Shown: in pieces, positions 60,164 to 64,000 of the stretch
Numbering within the stretch: the first letter of the stretch is position 1
How the letters are laid out: every line of letters begins with the position of its first letter
Translations under genes and position numbers: made by a program
Source: Acidobacteriota bacterium
GTDB taxonomy: Bacteria; Acidobacteriota; Terriglobia; Terriglobales; SCQP01
NCBI GenBank assembly: GCA_021789895.1
Contig: JAJYIU010000009.1
Span: forward strand, 1 to 64,000
Direction: 5' to 3'
DNA: 64,000 nucleotides
Notes under the pieces: generated by a model
Told to the model about the DNA's origin: nothing
What the model saw: the letters and a program-made list of their open reading frames with translations, nothing else
The model's database searches: none

Positions 60164-62394
60164 CCCGCCTGGAAGCGGTAGCGCTCGCGCAGCCGCCGGC
60201 CGGAGGCGCTGCGCGCGCGGGCTTCGAGCGCATGCCGCCCGGCGGCAAGGTTGTCGAGTTTCCAGGTAAAAACGCCATCGCGGCCGGCAGTTTCCCCCAG
60301 CGAGCGCCCGTCCAGCCATAGCTCGACTCGGGCGCAGTTGGAGTAGGCTTTGAACTCGGCCGCGCCGGCGGGCCGGGTTACAAACCGGCGGCCGTTCAAA
60401 TGCAGCATCGGCCGTTTCGTCCACTGCGCCTGGTAGAAATAGAAGGCGTCTTTGCGGGTGCGCCGGTCGAAGCTGACCAGGCCTTTGTCGTTTTCCCCGC
60501 GCCGGTCGCCTTCATGGCGCCGCGCCGAAGCGAAATCGTAGAGCACCCAGATCAGGGTATTCCACAGCCAGGGACGCTGCCGCATCGCTCCCCAGGCGGC
60601 TTCGTGCACCACGCACTGCCATTCCTCGGGATGCCAGTGGCCGCCCGGCTTGGGCTGGCGCGCCGGGAATTCGTGCTGGCGCAGGCTGGCGCCGGCGCCG
60701 TACTCGCTGACTCCGATGGCGCGCCGCGGCGCGCGCCCGCGCACGCGTTGATAAATCTGGTCGAGCCCGTCCGGCCAATCGGCGGGCGTGCCGCGGTACC
60801 AGCCAAAGTAGCGGTTGTAGCAGATGACGTCGGTAATGAAGTTGATCGGATGCAGCGCGGATTGATCGGTGGCGGCGGTGGTGAGGCGCGAGGGGTCGAG
60901 CTGTCGTGCCGATTGCTGCAGCTCGAACAACTGCTGCCAGGGAAGGGTGATTTTCCCGGCTTGGGCGTCGGCCTCGAGCAGCGCCGCGGCCGCCATCCCG
61001 CGTTTGCCCTGGTAGTCGAAGCGCAGCTCGTTATACAGGCTCCAGAAACACACGCTGGGGTGATTGAAATTCTGCTTGATCAGCTCGATCAACTGCTGGT
61101 GCGCATTCCCGACGAAGGCGGTCGTGGATTCCAGCCGGTTGACCAGGCCGAGTTCGGTCCAGACCACGATGCCGTTGTGGTCGGCGGCGTCGTAGGACGG
61201 CTGCGCGTGCTGATAATGCGGCAGGCGGACGGAGGTGGCGCCCAGCTCGGCGAGGGTGCGGTAATCCTCGGCCAGCAAAGCATAGGGAACGGCGCGCCCC
61301 AGCCCGGGACGGTCCTGATGCATGTTGGCGCCGTGCAGCGGATAGCGGCGCCCGTTGAGGCGGAAGCCGTCCTCCGGGGTGACGGTGAATTGGCGCACGC
61401 CGAAGTTTTGCGCCAGGCGGTCGAGCTCACGCCCGCCGGGCTGGCGCAGCCGCAGCTCGATGCGGTAGAGGTAAGGATCGTCGCGGCCCTGCCAGAGCCG
61501 CGGATGGGGCAGGCGCATGCGGGCGGCGCTGATGGCGTTGAGCGCGCCCGGCGCAAGCCGGCGGCGGGCATGGGCGCGGGCGGCGATGCGCCCGCGCCGG
61601 TCGCGCGCCAGCCATTCCAGTTCCACCGTGACCGGACGCGCGGTGGCATTGCGCAGCATCGCGCGCAGCTCCAGCGCGGCGGCCGTGGGCGTCACCCGGC
61701 GGGCGAGGATGTAAACCCCCGGCGAGGCATAGTCGAGCGGGGAGATGGAAACCGGCGAGAGCGCCAGCAAGCGGACTTCGCGGTAGAGCCCGCCGAAAAT
61801 GTTGAAATCGCCTTGCAAGGGCGGCACGTCGGCCTGCCACCGGTTATCTACGCGCACGGCGAGCAGGTTGTCGCCCCCGGGACGCAGCGCGGAGGTGGCG
61901 TCGAAACAGAAAGCGGCGAAGTTGCCGCGGTGCTGCCCGAGATGCCGGCCGTTGAGATAGACGTCGGCCACGGTGGCGGCGCCGTCGAAATACAGAAAAT
62001 AACTGCCCCGGCTGCGCGCCAGCGGACGCGGCAGCCGCAGGTGCAGCCGGTACCATCCCACCCCGCGGTAGAACTGGCCGTCTTTTTCGGCGGCGCCGTT
62101 GGGCAGCCCCGGCGCCGGCTTGGCCGGCCACTCGAGCGGGAAGGCGTGCGGCAGCGCCACCGGCTGCCAGCCGCGGTCGTCGAAGCCGGGGGCTTCGGCG
62201 CCGGCGGCATCTTCGCGCAGAAAACGCCAGCCGCCGGGCAGCGGCAGCTCGCGGCGCGGCCCGGCATCTTTCATCGCCGCGGCCAGCGGCGCGAGTGGGG
62301 CCAGGGTTTCGGCGGCGGCCAGCGCGGCGGAGCCCTGCAGCAGTTGCCGGCGGGAAGGGCGGGAGTTGGTTTTCACGCCGCTAGTGTAAGCCAT
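60160..62394 (-). CDS. GH2 beta-galactosidase-like enzyme with Tat signal
   Basis: A 744-residue exported glycoside hydrolase. The N-terminus has a Tat-type SRRQLLQG motif and an Ala-rich core. A sugar-binding domain (~60-210) and an Ig-like domain precede the barrel, with acid/base Glu456 (LYNELRF) and nucleophile Glu564 (VSEYGAG); C-terminal beta domains include a VELWLDGRSLG strand. These are standard GH2 catalytic contexts, unlike the Asp-containing paralogue at 9623. Beta-galactosidase or beta-glucuronidase-like activity is likely; substrate unassigned. The frame extends 12 codons upstream to 62430; the Met at 62394 better fits a Tat peptide. Confidence 0.87.
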   Translation of the reverse strand: MAYTSGVKTNSRPSRRQLLQGSAALAAAETLAPLAPLAAAMKDAGPRRELPLPGGWRFLREDAAGAEAPGFDDRGWQPVALPHAFPLEWPAKPAPGLPNGAAEKDGQFYRGVGWYRLHLRLPRPLARSRGSYFLYFDGAATVADVYLNGRHLGQHRGNFAAFCFDATSALRPGGDNLLAVRVDNRWQADVPPLQGDFNIFGGLYREVRLLALSPVSISPLDYASPGVYILARRVTPTAAALELRAMLRNATARPVTVELEWLARDRRGRIAARAHARRRLAPGALNAISAARMRLPHPRLWQGRDDPYLYRIELRLRQPGGRELDRLAQNFGVRQFTVTPEDGFRLNGRRYPLHGANMHQDRPGLGRAVPYALLAEDYRTLAELGATSVRLPHYQHAQPSYDAADHNGIVVWTELGLVNRLESTTAFVGNAHQQLIELIKQNFNHPSVCFWSLYNELRFDYQGKRGMAAAALLEADAQAGKITLPWQQLFELQQSARQLDPSRLTTAATDQSALHPINFITDVICYNRYFGWYRGTPADWPDGLDQIYQRVRGRAPRRAIGVSEYGAGASLRQHEFPARQPKPGGHWHPEEWQCVVHEAAWGAMRQRPWLWNTLIWVLYDFASARRHEGDRRGENDKGLVSFDRRTRKDAFYFYQAQWTKRPMLHLNGRRFVTRPAGAAEFKAYSNCARVELWLDGRSLGETAGRDGVFTWKLDNLAAGRHALEARARSASGRRLRERYRFQAG

Positions 62395-62441
62395 AAGATC
62401 GAGTGCCGCATCCGCGCGCTCCTGGTGCATACTGGCGTCGA

Positions 62442-63233
62442 ATGACTATGCGCCTGCAGCCGTTTTTGGCGGTGTTGCTCCTGCTGCCCGCCTCGGCCCC
62501 AAAGCCTGCCCGCGGCATCGACGCCGCCGTTGCTGATTCCCGCCGTGCCTTACTCCGCCAGGCGTCCCATGCCCGCCCGCAGCCGCAAGGGCGCATCCTC
62601 GTACGGCAGTGGCATGGACAATATAGCGGGGAGATTGCCCCCCGGCATCTCATCATCGGCAGCGAAACCCAATGGAAAAATATTTGGGCGGAATTGCAGC
62701 CCGCAACCCCGGCGCCGCGGATAGATTTTTCCCGGCAGCGCGCCGTGGCGGTGTTTGCCGGCCAGAAGCCCACCGCCGGCTATATCGTGAAATTCGGCGC
62801 GCCCACCCGGCAGGGCCGGCGGCTGATCGTGCCTTTTTGCGTGCAGGCGCCGCGAGGCATGGCGGCTGAAGTGCTCAGCCAGCCGTGGGGAGTGGCCATC
62901 GTCGCCGTTACGGGACGAAACGTGATTGCGGTAGACGATTGCAAGCCCGCTGCCGTGGCAAAGCTGGCGGCGGGCGCCATCGCCGGCCGCGTAACCGACC
63001 AGAAAAATTCTCCCGTCCCGCTGGTGCGGGTGACGGCCGGGCGCGCTCCTCATGGCGGGAAGTACTCGACGGAAACCCGGCGGAATGGCGCCTATCGGCT
63101 CAACCGTATCCAGCCAGGTTTGTACCGTGTGCGGTTCGTCAACCCCGGTTTTCAGGTCGTCGTTTTTCGCGGCGTGAAGGTGCCGCCAGGGAAAACGGTG
63201 AGGTTAAACGTACGTTTGCGGATTAAGCCTTAG
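62442..63233 (+). CDS. Exported PrcB-like protein with carboxypeptidase-regulatory-like domain
   Basis: A 263-residue secreted protein. A signal peptide (core LQPFLAVLLLLPASA) is followed by a domain of about 110 residues with AVAVFAGQKPTAGYIVKF, the pattern of the PrcB C-terminal (protease complex subunit) domain. The last ~80 residues (IAGRVTDQKNSPVPLVRV, NGAYRLNRIQPGLYRV) form a carboxypeptidase-regulatory-like beta sandwich of the sort that often links surface proteins. No catalytic residues are recognised. The start may be ATG 62442 or 62448. It is divergent from the GH2 gene, with 47 bases between. Confidence 0.78.
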   Translation: MTMRLQPFLAVLLLLPASAPKPARGIDAAVADSRRALLRQASHARPQPQGRILVRQWHGQYSGEIAPRHLIIGSETQWKNIWAELQPATPAPRIDFSRQRAVAVFAGQKPTAGYIVKFGAPTRQGRRLIVPFCVQAPRGMAAEVLSQPWGVAIVAVTGRNVIAVDDCKPAAVAKLAAGAIAGRVTDQKNSPVPLVRVTAGRAPHGGKYSTETRRNGAYRLNRIQPGLYRVRFVNPGFQVVVFRGVKVPPGKTVRLNVRLRIKP

Positions 63234-63244
63234 CGGGTTGGCGC

Positions 63245-64000
63245 TCATTCATATCGTATGGAGGCAAGCGGGTTGACCCGGGCGGCGGCGCGGGCAGGCA
63301 GATAGCTGGCGGCAAAGCCGGCGAGCGCCAGCGCCAAAAGTCCTAACGCATAGGTGGCCGGATCGAAGGCACCGACGCCGAAGAGCAGCGCGGCAAGTGC
63401 ATGCATCAGCGCCCAGGCGCCGGCCAGCCCCAGCGCCAGCCCCAGCCCGACCAGCAGCATGCCTTCTTTGACAATCAGGCCGAGAATGTTTCCCGGCGAG
63501 GCGCCCAGCGCCATGCGCACGCCGATTTCGCCTTGCCGGCGGGTGACGCGGTAGCTCAGCACGCCGTAGATGCCGGCGACGGCCAGCAGCAGGGCGAAAG
63601 CGGCAAAGGCGCCGAGCAGCCAGCCGCGAAACTCCGCCGGCGCGGTTTGCGAGTGGTACAGCCGGCGCATCGAGCTGACGCCGTACAGCGGCAAATCGGG
63701 ATTGAGGCTGGCCAGCGCGTCGCGTAAATCGGCGATGGCGGCGCCGGCGCCGCGCGTATCGAGCGCCACCACCATATACCTGTTGCCTTCTCCGATCGCC
63801 TGATACATTTCCGGCCAGGAAGGCTGTTGGAGCGAATCGCGCGTATCCGCGGCAATGCCAATGACCTGATATTTTGGCCCGCCCTCCGGCGATTGGGAAA
63901 AGACCTGCTGCAGCGCGTTTTTCCCCGGCCAGTACATCCGGGCCATGGCCGTGTTGATGATGACCGGGATGGGGGCGAAATGGGCAAAAGCCTGCTGAAA
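63245..64000 (-). CDS. MacB/FtsX-type ABC permease, N-terminal part missing
   Basis: The frame is open to the right edge of the window (the minus-strand frame begins in FAPIPVIINTAMARMYWPGK), so this is the C-terminal ~250 residues of a larger gene. It contains the end of the periplasmic domain (SLNPDLPLYGVSSM) and three TM helices with the coupling loop RRQGEIGVRMALGASPGNIL, ending LASIRYE. This is the pattern of the large ADOP-type permeases of acidobacteria, which usually have two such halves. The transported substrate is unknown. Confidence 0.9.
   Translation of the reverse strand, partial: FQQAFAHFAPIPVIINTAMARMYWPGKNALQQVFSQSPEGGPKYQVIGIAADTRDSLQQPSWPEMYQAIGEGNRYMVVALDTRGAGAAIADLRDALASLNPDLPLYGVSSMRRLYHSQTAPAEFRGWLLGAFAAFALLLAVAGIYGVLSYRVTRRQGEIGVRMALGASPGNILGLIVKEGMLLVGLGLALGLAGAWALMHALAALLFGVGAFDPATYALGLLALALAGFAASYLPARAAARVNPLASIRYE

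Noticed and set aside
1-64000. CRISPR arrays, prophage, insertion sequences, rRNA operons
   Set aside because: No regularly spaced repeats, phage structural genes, transposases or rRNA sequence were recognised anywhere in the window.

Overview
The window is a GC-rich chromosomal segment that most resembles an Acidobacteriota genome. This is inferred from gene content and base composition, not from any rRNA marker. Supporting features are MacB/FtsX-type permeases, a reaction-centre-type dihaem cytochrome c fused to a sorting-like domain, a BlaI/M56 pair with an unusual tail, giant DUF3857 transglutaminase-like proteins, a DUF4252 protein and many secreted glycoside hydrolases. There are no phage genes, transposases or CRISPR arrays. 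One tRNA-Leu(UAA) is present.

Layout. 1-13.6 kb: a left-truncated GH20 hexosaminidase, a small HExxH protein, smpB, ilvD, a DUF1015 protein, folP, a secreted Gly/Tyr-repeat protein, a GH2 exo-glucosaminidase-like enzyme and a dihaem cytochrome c. 13.7-25.4 kb: an L-galactose-dehydrogenase-like reductase with a FucP-type transporter, an ABC-2 exporter, an ECF sigma/anti-sigma/DUF4252 operon, yggX, blaI-M56, xylose isomerase and DoxX. 25.4-36.4 kb: a redox, iron and nitrosative-stress island (see below). 36.6-44.3 kb: two overlapping giant DUF3857/transglutaminase genes, one with an intact catalytic triad and one degenerate. 44.5-52.6 kb: a Nudix hydrolase, two GH39-like enzymes, a flavin-binding PNPOx-like protein, an amidohydrolase, a lower-GC TPR gene and a DUF763 protein. 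52.9-57.4 kb: a four-gene MacA/LolD/FtsX/FtsX efflux operon. 57.7-64 kb: a serine hydrolase, tRNA-Leu, a PhzF-like protein, a GH2 beta-galactosidase-like enzyme, a PrcB-like protein and a right-truncated FtsX/MacB permease.

The most interesting segment is 25.4-36.4 kb. A cupredoxin gene and a Cyc2-like fused haem-porin gene form one minus-strand unit closed by a good intrinsic terminator. Next to them are a soluble PAS histidine kinase and an NtrC-family sigma54 activator. Further on come a VIT/CCC1 iron transporter, an RIC (ScdA/YtfE) iron-sulfur repair protein, a second hemerythrin-like paralogue lacking one expected iron ligand, a YwiC-like membrane protein, a radical SAM/SPASM protein and an FNR-type regulator with a CX2CX5C motif. 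Four intergenic sites in this island match the sigma54 -24/-12 pattern with invariant GG-N10-GC: before the cupredoxin, kinase, hemerythrin-paralogue and fnr-like genes. A TGAC-N4-GTCA dyad sits between the VIT and RIC genes. My reading is a sigma54/FNR-controlled outer-membrane electron-transfer and Fe/NO-handling regulon. The protein families are well supported. The circuit is inference.

The carbohydrate genes (GH20, GH2, GH39, GH39, GH2, FucP, L-Gal dehydrogenase, xylose isomerase) suggest a heterotroph scavenging hexosamine-, fucose/galactose- and xylose-containing polymers. Several small repeat families occupy intergenic DNA: a tandem palindromic repeat at 9.3-9.6 kb and a dispersed GTTAAC repeat at 12.4, 13.7 and 25.3 kb.
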